Part shown: piece after piece, positions 35,313 through 46,368 of the stretch
How the letters are laid out: the number at the start of each line of letters is the position of its first letter
Position numbering within the stretch: position 1 is the first letter of the stretch
NCBI GenBank assembly: GCA_017303555.1
Contig: JAFLCN010000007.1
Location: forward strand, 62,001 to 126,000
Reading direction: 5' to 3'
Source: Planctomycetota bacterium
GTDB taxonomy: Bacteria > Planctomycetota > Phycisphaerae > Phycisphaerales > UBA1924
Length of the DNA: 64,000 nucleotides
The notes under the pieces: model-generated
Told to the model about the DNA's origin: nothing
What the model saw: only the letters and a program-made list of their open reading frames with translations
The model's database searches: none
Translations under genes and position numbers: made by a program

Positions 35313-36731
35313 TCAGGCCGGGGTCGGAGTTCCCGGAATCGGCGAAAGCGGCTTGGGCGCAAGCATCCGGCCCCAGAGCATCATGATGGTGGTGATCGCG
35401 AGCAGCAGGGCGCCGTTCGCCTGGTGCGCCGTTCGCATCAGAACTTCGACGATCGAGTTCGGCTCGAGGCCCGTTCCACCCAGGAAGAACGTGAGCCAGC
35501 CGAGCATGAACTGCAACGCGACGCACACCGCTCCGAGCAGGCCGATCCGGCGCACAAAGCGCTGCGCGGGCGTATCGGGAGTGCGCAGCCCGCCCGCCGC
35601 GAACGCCGCGAGCAAGACGAACACCATGACGACCAGAGAGAACCCCATGTGCGTCCAGAGCGCGTGTGCCGAGCGCGTGTGCCGGTACACGGCGCCAAAG
35701 ACAAGCTGCAGCAGCGTGGTGTGCATCGCCGCGGTTGCGAAGATTCGGAACGTCTTCGGCTTCACGCCGGTGTGTCCGAGCTGCAGCACTCCCGAAGCGA
35801 CCGCCGCCTTCACGCGTTGATAGAGCGGGCTGAGATAAACCCCGATCGCGACGAACAGGCAGAAGATGACCTGCGCGAGAATTCCGTGGAAAACCCGCGC
35901 CCACTTGGCGTCCTTCGCCGCTTCCGTGCTGCCCTGCAGCACCCGCATTCCGCCCAGAATTCCCTGCGAAATGACCAACGCCAAGACCAGCAGCGCCAGG
36001 AATTTCAGGAACCCGCGCCGGTCGTACAGGAACACGAGCACGCACAGGATGATCGCCGTCAACCCGATCAGGGTGCCGAAAAGGCGGTGGCTGTGTTCGA
36101 GGTAGACCGCCGGCGTCGCACGCGGGCCGATCGGATACAGGAACATGTTGCTCCCGTAGGTGTTCGGCCAATCCGGTACAGCCATGCCCGCGTTGCTGCT
36201 CGTGACCAGGCCTCCGACGATCAGCAGCGGCACGACGGCCACCGCCGCGACAATCCCGAATCGCGCCAGCCAGCTTCGGCGATTCTCTTCCACGTCGGTT
36301 GCGCGATGCCGGGGCTTGCTGAGAACGCGCCCGATCGCTCCGCCCACCACACCCAGAATCGTCCCCAAAACGAGGAACCCAAGCGCGATCAGGATCGCCC
36401 CCGGACGGAGCGTCGCCTGCCCCATGGCGCCCGGGGCCGGATCCTCAACGAGCTTGGAGCCCAGGATCAGCAGCCCGGCTAATGCGCTGACGAAACCCGC
36501 CGCGGCCGAGGCCGCAACCGCCTCACCCCGGGTTCGTCCTTCTTTTCCAAAGGATCTGGCACACACGATCAGCGCAAGCAGCCAGGCCGCAAGTATTGCT
36601 GCCACAGACACTTGCTCGGGAATTCCAAGCCACGGCAGGTGGGTTACGAACCAGGTCCACCAGACGACGACCGTTGCCGCGAAGGCATCGGTCAGGACGC
36701 TCGGGCGGAACAGCGTGCGGAGTGCGTTCAT
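35313..36731 (-). CDS. ctaA: Heme A synthase, CtaA/COX15 family
   Basis: A 472-residue multispanning membrane enzyme that oxidises the methyl group of heme O to give heme A for the oxidase encoded nearby. GGLVTSSNAGMAVPDWPNTYG-type sequence near residue 175, EHSHRLFGTLIGL, ALVISQGILGGMRV, ARVFHGILAQ and RTAHQANGALLL supply the conserved histidines and helices. The first 160 residues, with about four extra helices, exceed the usual CtaA length. ATG at 36731 has GGAGG four bases upstream. It diverges from actA across 190 bases. Heme O synthase (CtaB) is not in the window. Confidence 0.9.
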   Translation of the reverse strand: MNALRTLFRPSVLTDAFAATVVVWWTWFVTHLPWLGIPEQVSVAAILAAWLLALIVCARSFGKEGRTRGEAVAASAAAGFVSALAGLLILGSKLVEDPAPGAMGQATLRPGAILIALGFLVLGTILGVVGGAIGRVLSKPRHRATDVEENRRSWLARFGIVAAVAVVPLLIVGGLVTSSNAGMAVPDWPNTYGSNMFLYPIGPRATPAVYLEHSHRLFGTLIGLTAIILCVLVFLYDRRGFLKFLALLVLALVISQGILGGMRVLQGSTEAAKDAKWARVFHGILAQVIFCLFVAIGVYLSPLYQRVKAAVASGVLQLGHTGVKPKTFRIFATAAMHTTLLQLVFGAVYRHTRSAHALWTHMGFSLVVMVFVLLAAFAAGGLRTPDTPAQRFVRRIGLLGAVCVALQFMLGWLTFFLGGTGLEPNSIVEVLMRTAHQANGALLLAITTIMMLWGRMLAPKPLSPIPGTPTPA

Positions 36732-36742
36732 CCGACCTCCGA

Positions 36743-36757
36743 TGAGACTTAGTCTCA
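36743..36757. promoter_or_regulatory. Palindrome in the ctaA-actA intergenic region
   Basis: TGAGACT and AGTCTCA flank a single T, just upstream of the ctaA ribosome binding site. An overlapping second symmetry, TTAGT-ctca-ACTAA, continues to 36762. The position between divergent heme A synthase and ACIII genes suits an operator. Confidence 0.45.
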
Positions 36758-36783
36758 ACTAATACAATCCAAACGGACCTGAC

Positions 36784-36812
36784 TTGACAGCTGGCGATCG
36801 ATGCGAAGAAAT
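36784..36812 (+). promoter_or_regulatory. Candidate promoter of the ACIII-oxidase cluster
   Basis: A perfect -35 TTGACA at 36784 with AGAAAT 17 bases later (weak -10, three of six). It would leave a leader of about 100 bases before actA. Tentative because of the weak -10. Confidence 0.35.
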
Positions 36813-36922
36813 TACGGTCCTACCGGAAAAGGCCCGGTCTGGACGATTCTACGCTGGTCGGCTTTCGTCCTGTCCGAGCCTTGGGTTTTTGTTATCGAAG
36901 TCTCCAACCGGGAGGGCACCGG

Positions 36923-37633
36923 GTGTCAGTCCTATTTCCGAAGTGGTTCAACTCGTTTCCCACGATTTCAGCCGTTGGCGGGGCTGGCGCGTTTCTGACG
37001 GTCGTGGCCGCATTCTGGTACTACGCGACTCCCAAGTTCTGGGCGGTCGGATATCAGCCGATTCAACCGGTTGAAGCGTTCAGCCACCAGATCCACGCGG
37101 GGCGGCTCGGGATGGATTGTCGCTACTGCCACACAAAGGTGGAAATCTCGGCCGAAGCCAACGTTCCGGCTGTTGCAACCTGCTACGGCTGCCACGCGGA
37201 GAAACGGCTCGCGGCATGGCAGACGCAGAAGGTCGGCCTTGTGCGCCAGACGTACGCCACCGACACTTCGATCGAATGGCGGCGCATCCACAAGCTGCCC
37301 GATTATGTGCGGAATTTCCCGCACAACACGCACATCGCGGCGGGCGTCTCGTGCTATTCGTGCCACGGGCAGATCACCGCGATGCCGGTTGTTCACCAGG
37401 TGCAGCCGCTTTCCATGAGCTGGTGCCTTGATTGCCACCGCAATCCGGAAGCGAACCTGGTTCCGAAGGACCGTGTCACGCAGTTGGTGTGGGTGCAGAA
37501 GTTCCTGGAAGACCGCGGGATTGCCGCGGCCGGCGCGATGGGGAGCGGCGGCACGCAGCAGCCGACCCCGGGCGATGTAGTCCACTCACTGAAGCGTCAG
37601 CCCCCGCAGGGCTGCGGCGCGTGCCACTACTAG
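36923..37633 (+). CDS. actA: Alternative complex III subunit ActA, pentaheme cytochrome c
   Basis: A 236-residue membrane-anchored cytochrome. One N-terminal helix (AVGGAGAFLTVVAAFWYY) precedes five heme-binding motifs: CRYCH, CYGCH, CYSCH, CLDCH and CGACH, the last at the C-terminus. This is the ActA pattern; it passes electrons from quinol oxidation toward cytochrome c. GTG at 36923 is chosen because GGAGGG lies six bases upstream; the frame is open from 36881. It is the first gene of the act operon, 55 bases before actB. Confidence 0.93.
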   Translation: MSVLFPKWFNSFPTISAVGGAGAFLTVVAAFWYYATPKFWAVGYQPIQPVEAFSHQIHAGRLGMDCRYCHTKVEISAEANVPAVATCYGCHAEKRLAAWQTQKVGLVRQTYATDTSIEWRRIHKLPDYVRNFPHNTHIAAGVSCYSCHGQITAMPVVHQVQPLSMSWCLDCHRNPEANLVPKDRVTQLVWVQKFLEDRGIAAAGAMGSGGTQQPTPGDVVHSLKRQPPQGCGACHY

Positions 37634-37688
37634 TTGAATCCACGAATCGCGAAGGGCCGCCCCTTCGAGAAGTCACAAGGACCTCGGC

Positions 37689-40600
37689 ATGAGCAAGTCC
37701 GATCAGTGCCCTTCGACCGCCAAGGAAGGGCCCAAGCAGCAGAAGAACAAGCAGGAGCTGTCGCGTGAGCGGCGCAGCCTGCTCACGGCCGTAAACGGGC
37801 GTGCCGCGTGGCGCAGCCTGGAGGAAGTCGAAGACACTTCCGAATTCCGCGACTTCCTGGAGCGCGAGTTCCCGGCGGGCGTGACGGACTTCCTGAGCGG
37901 CACGCGTCGGACGTTCATGAAGATCATGGGCGCTTCGTTCGCGCTCGCGGGCGCCGCGACTCTGCCCGGCTGCCGCCGTCCGGATCACAAGATTCTGCCC
38001 TATTCGCAGCATCCGCCGGAAGATGTGATTCCCGGCAAGCCGCTTTTCTATGCGACGAGCATGCCCCTTCCCGGTGGCGGCTCGGAAGGTCTGCTTGTTG
38101 AAACGCACGAAGGCCGACCGACGAAGCTCGAAGGCAATCCGCTGCACCCTGTGAACCGCGGGCGCAGCAGCGTCGCGGCGCAGGCGAGCGTGCTGTCGCT
38201 GTACGACCCGGATCGTTTGAAGGAACCGGTGTTCTTCAACCGCATGCGGAACAGCGGCGCGGGCGAACACCTTCCCGCGACCTGGGACGACTTTGTGAAG
38301 TGGGGGAAGGAGTACTTCCCGCGCTTCGATAAAACGCAGGGCGCGGGCCTTGCGATCATCGTGGACAAAGTCGGCGGCCCGAGCCGCGACGCCGTCCGTG
38401 ATGCGCTGCTGAAAAAGTGGCCCAAGGCGACGTGGATCGCGTACGACGCGACGGAAGATCTCGGCCCGGCGCAGGGCGCAAAGGCGGCGTTCGGCGCCCC
38501 GATGATCGACGTGATCGACTTCTCGAAGGCCAAGGTTGTGGTGTCGTTCGATCGCGACTTCCTGACCGGCGAGGGCCGCTCGCTGGTTCACGCGCGCGAT
38601 TTCGCTTCGACGCGCCGCGTCGAAGAGCTGACCGACGAGATGAGCCGCCTCTACATGTTCGAGAGCGGCTTCTGCCTCACCGGCGCGCAGGCGGATCATC
38701 GCCTTCGCGCGACGCCGAGCAAGGTGCTCGCCTGCCTTGTTGAACTCGCAAAGTTCACGCTGCCCAAGCTGGGCGGCGGGTTCAACGCGGCGTCCGATGC
38801 GCTGGCCGGAATCGCGACCGCTTCGGTCACCGACACCGACCGCAAGTTCATCGAAGAGGCCGCGAAGGACCTGCTCGATCCCGCCAAGAAGGGCCGGACG
38901 ATGGTTCTGGTTGGCGCGCACCTGCCGGCACCCGCCCACGCGATCGCGCACGCCATCAACGCGGCGCTCGGTTGCACCTGCATCGGGTTCAACCCGATGC
39001 CCGCGGAACTCGCGGCGGATTCGCGTTCGGCCATGATCGCTCTCACCGAGGCGATGAAGGCCGGCAAGTACGAGAGCGTGCTCTGCGTCGGCACGAATCC
39101 GGCGTTCACAGCGCCCGATTCCACCGCTTTCGCCGAGGCCTTCGCGAAACTCGAGGGCGGCGTCTCGCTCTCGGTCGGCAAAACCGAAACGAGCGAGTTC
39201 GCATCGTGGAACCTCAACGGCTGCCACTACCTTGAATCGTGGGGCGACACGGTTTCGCACGAAGGCGTGATCGCGCCGATCCAGCCGATGATCGCGCCGC
39301 TGTATGCCGCGGCCGACGAGAACGGGCACCGCACCGGCCAGTCGCCGATGAGCGAGATCGAGTTCCTCGCGTTCATCAGCGGCGATCTCCGCGAAGACGG
39401 CACCCCGCGCGACGGGTACGAGATTGTGCGGCGCACGTGGAAAGGTGCTCTCGGCGCGAAAGTCACCGACTTCGAGAAGGCCTGGAAGCGGGCTCTGCAC
39501 GACGGCGTCGTCGCGGGAACGGGCTTCAAGCCGGCATCGCCGAAGGCGGATGTCGGCGCGATCGCGGCGTCGTGCAAGGGTTTCAAAATCGAACAGCCCG
39601 CTCCGGGCACGCTCGAGGGTGTCATCCGCACGGGCTGGATGCACGACGGACGCAACACCAATATTTCGTGGCTCCAGGAGCTTCCTCAGCACGGCACGGC
39701 CGTGGTGTGGGACAACCCGGTCTCGATGAGCCCGCGCACCGCCGAGCGACTCGGCGTTCTGCCCGCCAACGCGACGGTCGAAGACCCCGAGACGATGTAC
39801 ACCAAGCAGAAGTACCCGGCGGGCCACGTCGCCGAGTTCACCTTCAACGGCCGCACCGTCCGGTGCGCCTGCTGGATTCTGCCCGGCATGGCGGACGACA
39901 CCGTCATCTTCCTGAACGGCTACGGACGTCGCAAGGCGGGCCTTGTTGCCGACGGCGTCGGATTCGATGTCGGACAGATCCGGGGCGGTTCGGGCAACTG
40001 GCTCGCCTCGGTCTCGTGCAAGGACACGGGCGAGATGCACCCGATCGCCAGCACGCAGATGCACTGGAGCCTCGAAGGACGCACGGCGATCGTCCGCAGC
40101 GTCGATCTTCCCACCTACCAAAAGTTCGGCGGCGACGCGATCCCCGACAACGACACGATCTACGCCCGCAACAGCTCCGGCAAGCTCAACTTCGCCGAGC
40201 GCCTCGGCGAGCTGTCTCACACGCCCCCCAACAACTCCATCTACATCAACCCCTTCACGCGTTCCGCGGCGGATGTTGACCCCAACGACCCCGGCTATCT
40301 CGCCGTCGGCGGCTGGTCCGACAAGCTCCGCAGCAAGGACCCGCAGCCACCGGATTTCGCTCAGCGTCACCAGTGGGGCATGACCATCGACCTCTCGACG
40401 TGTACCGGCTGCGGAGCCTGCACGATCGCCTGCCAGGCGGAGAACAACATCCCCGTCGTCGGCAAGAAGGAAGTGGCCAAGGGCCGCGAGATGCACTGGA
40501 TCCGCGTGGACCGCTACTTCGCGGGTTCGTACTTCGATCACGAGAATCCGGGCAAGATGGACTACAACGCGCCCGAGTTCATGCTCCATCAGCCGGTCGC

Positions 40601-41485
40601 CTGCGTGCAGTGCGAGAACGCTCCGTGCGAGACCGTCTGCCCCGTCAACGCCACGGTGCACGGCAACGAAGGCCACAACTTCATGACGTACAACCGCTGC
40701 ATCGGCACGCGGTACTGTGCGAACAACTGCCCGTACAAGGTCCGACGCTTCAACTTCTTCGAGTACGGGCTCACCAAGTTCAACGGCGGCTACATCGGCC
40801 AGGAACTGGTTGATTCCATCGCCCCCGATCGCGGCGGCATCACCGGCTCGGGCGAGCACAACAAGATCAACCCGAACCTCATCCCGCCCCGTCTCCGCGA
40901 CAAGCTCGATCAGATCACGCGGATGCAGAAGAACCCCGACGTGACGACCCGCATGCGCGGCATCATGGAAAAGTGCACCTACTGCATCCAGCGCACCAAC
41001 TCGGCCAAGATCGAGGTGCGTTTGCAGGACATCGAGTGGGTGCCGGACGGGTTCGTGCAGGTCGCCTGCCAGCAGGCGTGCCCGAGCGATTCGATCGTCT
41101 TCGGCGACATCCTCGACCTGAACACCGAGTACACCGAAGCCGATGGCGGCAAGCGCAAGGGCAGCCGCGTGTATCACACGCGGCGCAGCCGGCGTTCGTA
41201 CCTGCTGCTCGGCTTCCTCAACACGCGTCCGCGCACCAGCCACCTGCTCCGGGTGAACAACCCGAATCCGGCGCTGGTCGATGCGACGCGCAAGGCCGCC
41301 TGGGATCACCCGTTCCACGGCTCGCATGATGCCGGACACGGCGATGGTCATGGAGCGGATCACGGTCACGAGGGCGACCACAGCGCACCGAAGGAGAAGG
41401 GACATTCCTTCTTTGACCCTCGTAAGAAGTCTGACGACAAGGGCTACGCGCTCAGCTTGAGCGTTCTGAGCGGCGGAGGTCTCGC

Positions 41486-41489
<4 letters not shown>
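37689..41489 (+). CDS. actB: Alternative complex III subunit ActB (molybdopterin-oxidoreductase-like plus Fe-S domain)
   Basis: A 1266-residue periplasmic subunit. A Tat-type signal ([17 protein letters not shown]) sits near residue 73. Residues about 100-850 resemble the molybdopterin oxidoreductase fold, which in ACIII carries no molybdenum cofactor. Residues about 890-1180 form the ferredoxin-like part with four cysteine groups: [35 protein letters not shown] and CTYC with later CQQAC. This is the fused B1-B2 form. The end is histidine-rich. The stop overlaps the GTG of actC by four bases. Confidence 0.93.
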
Positions 41490-43063
<1,574 letters not shown>

Positions 43064-43066
43064 GCC

Positions 43067-43636
43067 ATGGCAAAGCAACGCAAGGTCTATGTGACCGAGG
43101 GCGGCGAGCCGGTGTACGGCGTCATCGCCGAGTTCGCGACCCCCGCGGATGTTTACCACGCCGCGGAAAAGATCCGCGACGCCGGTTACTCGCAGTGGGA
43201 TGTCTACGCCCCGTTCCCGATCCACGGCATCGACGAGGCGATGGGGCAGAAGCGCACCAAGCTTCCGCTCGTGTGCGCCTGCGTCGGCTTGACGGGCGCG
43301 GGCCTGGGCTTCCTGATGCAGTACTGGATGAGCGGCGTCGATTACCAGCTCGTGGTGCAGGGCAAGCCCTACGGACCGTGGGAGCCGTTTGTCCCGATCA
43401 CCTTCGAGCTGGGCATTCTCTTCACGGCGTTCTCCACGCTGATCTGCATGCTCGCGATGAACGGTCTGCCCCGGCACAATCACCCGCTCCTGAAGAAGGA
43501 ACGGTTCCTCGGATGCAGCGACGACACGCTCGCGATCTGCATCGAGAGCGCGGACGACAAGTTTGATCCGGATCAGACCCGCGCGATGCTCGAAAAGCTG
43601 GGCGGCAGGAACATCGATCTCGTCGAAGGCGACTGA
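43067..43636 (+). CDS. actD: Alternative complex III subunit ActD (DUF3341)
   Basis: A 189-residue DUF3341 protein. The N-terminal cytoplasmic part has VYGVIAEFATPADVYHAAEK and YSQWDVYAPFPIHGID, a family signature. Two membrane helices follow (LVCACVGLTGAGLGFLMQYW and ITFELGILFTAFSTLICML). It is a structural subunit of ACIII. It lies three bases after actC and 29 bases before actE. Confidence 0.93.
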   Translation: MAKQRKVYVTEGGEPVYGVIAEFATPADVYHAAEKIRDAGYSQWDVYAPFPIHGIDEAMGQKRTKLPLVCACVGLTGAGLGFLMQYWMSGVDYQLVVQGKPYGPWEPFVPITFELGILFTAFSTLICMLAMNGLPRHNHPLLKKERFLGCSDDTLAICIESADDKFDPDQTRAMLEKLGGRNIDLVEGD

Positions 43637-43665
43637 AGCACACACAACGACTCACCGAGCAACGG

Positions 43666-44523
43666 ATGAACATGAACCATCACATCAGGAACGCCGGGAC
43701 CACGCTCGCGATCGCCGCGGGCGTGCTCGCCGCGCTCGGCGCGCAGGGTTGCCGGGGCGACCGCAGCGACAAGCCGCCCCGCCAGTTCTTCCCGGACATG
43801 GACGATCAGCCGCGCTGGAAGCCCCAGGGCCAGACCCCGTTCTACGCCAACAACCGCATGATGCGCGAGACGCCGGCGAACGTTGTCGCGTTCGGTCGCG
43901 TCGGCCTCACCGGCGATCAATCGTGGGGCAAGCCGTGGGCAGAGCAGCGCGTCGGGCTCCTCCGCGACGGCGAGGCGGTGTACCTGGGCACGAGCGGCGT
44001 GAACGCCGACGGCACGCCCAAGTACGTGGACAAGATCCCCTCGTCGATCGAAGTCACGCCCGAATTCATCAAGCTCGGCCAGACCAAGTACAACATCTAT
44101 TGCTCCGTCTGCCACGGTTTCGACGGCTCGGGCAAGGGCATGGTCGGGCAGGCCTGGTCGTACCCGCTGCCGAACTTCTTTGATCCGAAGTACAAGGATG
44201 TGGCGCAGTACACCGGCAAGGACGGATACATCTTCCACACGATCCGCACCGGCGTCACCACGAACGGTGAACAGAAGATGCCGCCGTACGCGCACGCTCT
44301 CAACGAAAAGCAGGCGTGGGCCGTCGTCGCCTACTTCAGGGCGCTGCAGGAGTCTCGCGCCGTTCCGCTTTCCGATGTGCCCGAATCCGAGCGGCCGGCA
44401 CTCGAAGAGAAGCTGCGGGCCGCGGCAGCAGCGGCACCGGCCGCGACACCCGCAACGCCCGCCCCAACGCCCGCTCCGGCGCTTCCGGCGAATCACCCGA
44501 CGCAGCAGGGAGGTGGCAAGTGA
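43666..44523 (+). CDS. actE: Alternative complex III subunit ActE, monoheme cytochrome c
   Basis: A 285-residue exported cytochrome c. The N-terminal signal ends LGAQGC, a possible though imperfect lipobox, so it is probably a lipoprotein. The single heme motif CSVCHGFDGSGKG is at residues 146-150 onward, and the C-terminal MPPYAHAL supplies the likely axial methionine. The last 45 residues are an Ala/Pro tail. ATG 43666 follows GAGCAACGG. The stop overlaps the actF GTG by four bases. Confidence 0.9.
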   Translation: MNMNHHIRNAGTTLAIAAGVLAALGAQGCRGDRSDKPPRQFFPDMDDQPRWKPQGQTPFYANNRMMRETPANVVAFGRVGLTGDQSWGKPWAEQRVGLLRDGEAVYLGTSGVNADGTPKYVDKIPSSIEVTPEFIKLGQTKYNIYCSVCHGFDGSGKGMVGQAWSYPLPNFFDPKYKDVAQYTGKDGYIFHTIRTGVTTNGEQKMPPYAHALNEKQAWAVVAYFRALQESRAVPLSDVPESERPALEEKLRAAAAAAPAATPATPAPTPAPALPANHPTQQGGGK

Positions 44524-45812
44524 GTTCCATCGCATCCCACGGGCACGACGCCGTGCTCCACAACGATCAGTCGCACGAGCATCTGCTCCGCGACAGCAAC
44601 GTCCGTTACACCGGCGGGGGCAGCCTCTCGACGCTGTTCCTCGTCATGGCCGTCCTGGGCCTGGGCGCGACCATCGCCAGCGCGTTCATGTACACCGGCA
44701 AGCTCCACGCCATCGCCAGCTTCCAGATGGCAGCGATGGGCTGCCTCGCCATGTGCCTGGGCGGAATGTTCTTCACGCTGGTCATGCACCTGATGGCCGC
44801 CGGCTGGTCGATCACGCTCCGCCGTCAGTTCGAGAATCTCATGGTCTTCGCGCCGGTGATGCTGATCGTTGCGTCGATCGTGCCGCTCTACGACCTGTTC
44901 ATCGGCAACGGCTCGCTGTACCTGTGGATGAACGACAAGTACCGCGCCGACAGCATCGTCCTTCAGAAGAAGATCGACTTCCTGAATCCGAGCTTCTTCT
45001 GCGTCCGCCTGATGCTGTACTTCTTCATCTGGACGGTCATCGCGTGGAAACTCAGCGGCTACTCGCGCCGCCAGGATGAAACGGGCGACAAGTGGCTCTC
45101 GAACAAGGCCCGATTCACCAGCGCCTGGGGCATGCTCGCGTTCGCGCTCTCAACGGCGTTCGCCTCGTTCGACCTGCTCATGTCGATGGACTTCCGCTTC
45201 TTCAGCACGATGTGGGGCGTCTACTACTTCGCGTCGACCGCGTTCAGCGGCGTCGCGGCCCTGGTTCTGATCATCGTCCCGCTCCGGCGCGCCGGGAAAC
45301 TCGAAGGACTTGTCACTTCCGAGCACCTGCACGATGTCGGCAAGCTCATGTTCACCTTCACGGTCTTCTGGGCCTACATCGCCTTCAGCCAGTACTTCCT
45401 CATCTGGTACTCCAACGTCCCCGAAGAAACCGTCTGGTACCTCGTCCGCAAGCGCGACGGCTGGCAGTTTGTCTTCTTCCTCCTCGCGATCGGCCACTTC
45501 ATCGTGCCGTTCCTCATCCTGCTCTTCCGCGGCGTCAAGCGTTCCCCGACCGCCCTCGCCATCGTCGCAATCTGGATGCTCTTCATCCACTTCACCGACA
45601 TGTTCTTCATCGTGCGCCCCATGGTGACGACCCGCTTCGCCGAGGGCACGCCGCTCTCACCCGCTGCGGGAATCTGGGTGGACCTTGCCGCGGTTTTCGG
45701 CATGCTCGGTCTTCTCGGCCTTCTGCTCGTCTGGCGCGTCCGATCCAGCCCGCTCATTCCGCTCCGCGACCCACGTCTCCCGGAGGCGATCGAACACAAG
45801 AATTACGTCTAA
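44520..45812 (+). CDS. actF: Alternative complex III subunit ActF, second NrfD-like membrane protein
   Basis: A 430-residue membrane protein with about ten helices, paralogous to ActC. SWGMLAFALSTAFASFDLLMS-like and FSQYFLIWYSNVPEETVWYL segments are ActF hallmarks. It starts at GTG 44520, overlapping the actE stop; the frame is open earlier inside actE but that part is shadow. The N-terminus is histidine-rich (SHGHDAVLHNDQSHEH). A 129-base gap with a hairpin follows before the next gene. Confidence 0.92.
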   Translation: MSSIASHGHDAVLHNDQSHEHLLRDSNVRYTGGGSLSTLFLVMAVLGLGATIASAFMYTGKLHAIASFQMAAMGCLAMCLGGMFFTLVMHLMAAGWSITLRRQFENLMVFAPVMLIVASIVPLYDLFIGNGSLYLWMNDKYRADSIVLQKKIDFLNPSFFCVRLMLYFFIWTVIAWKLSGYSRRQDETGDKWLSNKARFTSAWGMLAFALSTAFASFDLLMSMDFRFFSTMWGVYYFASTAFSGVAALVLIIVPLRRAGKLEGLVTSEHLHDVGKLMFTFTVFWAYIAFSQYFLIWYSNVPEETVWYLVRKRDGWQFVFFLLAIGHFIVPFLILLFRGVKRSPTALAIVAIWMLFIHFTDMFFIVRPMVTTRFAEGTPLSPAAGIWVDLAAVFGMLGLLGLLLVWRVRSSPLIPLRDPRLPEAIEHKNYV

Positions 45813-45820
45813 CAACCGAT

Positions 45821-45845
45821 TCTGCCGGGGCTTGGAACCGGCAGA
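45821..45845. promoter_or_regulatory. Hairpin after actF
   Basis: Arms TCTGCCGG and CCGGCAGA flank a nine-base loop, nine bases after the actF stop. No T-tract follows. A possible extended -10 (TGC then TAGAAT, 45861-45869) lies downstream, so this may be an operon-internal punctuation point before the oxidase genes. Confidence 0.4.
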
Positions 45846-45941
45846 CCGAATCCGTTTGCCTGCTAGAATGTTCCGTTTGACAGCAATTTATCCCGTCCGG
45901 CAGTAACGACACTCGTTTCCGCCGGGCACCGAGAGCACCGC

Positions 45942-46313
45942 ATGTCGAGCCACGATCAAAGCGCCCACGGCCATGCAGACGACTGGCACCACCATTCCGC
46001 CGCGGAAGGGGTACCCCAGCACGAGCATGCCGCGACCATCAATACGGCGAACACGTTCATCGTGCTGTTCGTGATCTTCGGCTTCACGGCGGTGTTCATT
46101 CTGGTGACGATTCTGTACTTCAACGTGACGGTGCGTCAGGTGCAGGATGCGCGGGTGGAGACGATCGGCGGCGCGCAGATGTTCAATCTGATGAAGGGGC
46201 AGATGGAAGCGGATCTCTCGACCTTCGGCGTGGTCGATGCGGAGAAGAAGATCGTGCGGATCCCGATCGATCGGGCGATGGACCGCGTGGTGAGGCAGTA
46301 TCAGGGCAAGTAG
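45942..46313 (+). CDS. Small single-helix membrane protein between ACIII and oxidase genes
   Basis: A 123-residue protein. A histidine-rich N-terminus (12 His in the first 31 residues, including WHHHSAAEG) precedes one membrane helix (TFIVLFVIFGFTAVFILVTI, about residues 38-57) and a charged C-terminal domain. I recognise no named family. Its position between actF and the SCO gene and its conserved reading frame suggest an accessory subunit or assembly factor of ACIII or the oxidase. ATG 45942 has GAGAG upstream. Confidence 0.75.
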   Translation: MSSHDQSAHGHADDWHHHSAAEGVPQHEHAATINTANTFIVLFVIFGFTAVFILVTILYFNVTVRQVQDARVETIGGAQMFNLMKGQMEADLSTFGVVDAEKKIVRIPIDRAMDRVVRQYQGK

Positions 46314-46368
46314 TTGGTGCATGTAGTCGGGGCAAGCGAGAAGAGCGAGTGATCGCTGGGAGAATTTG

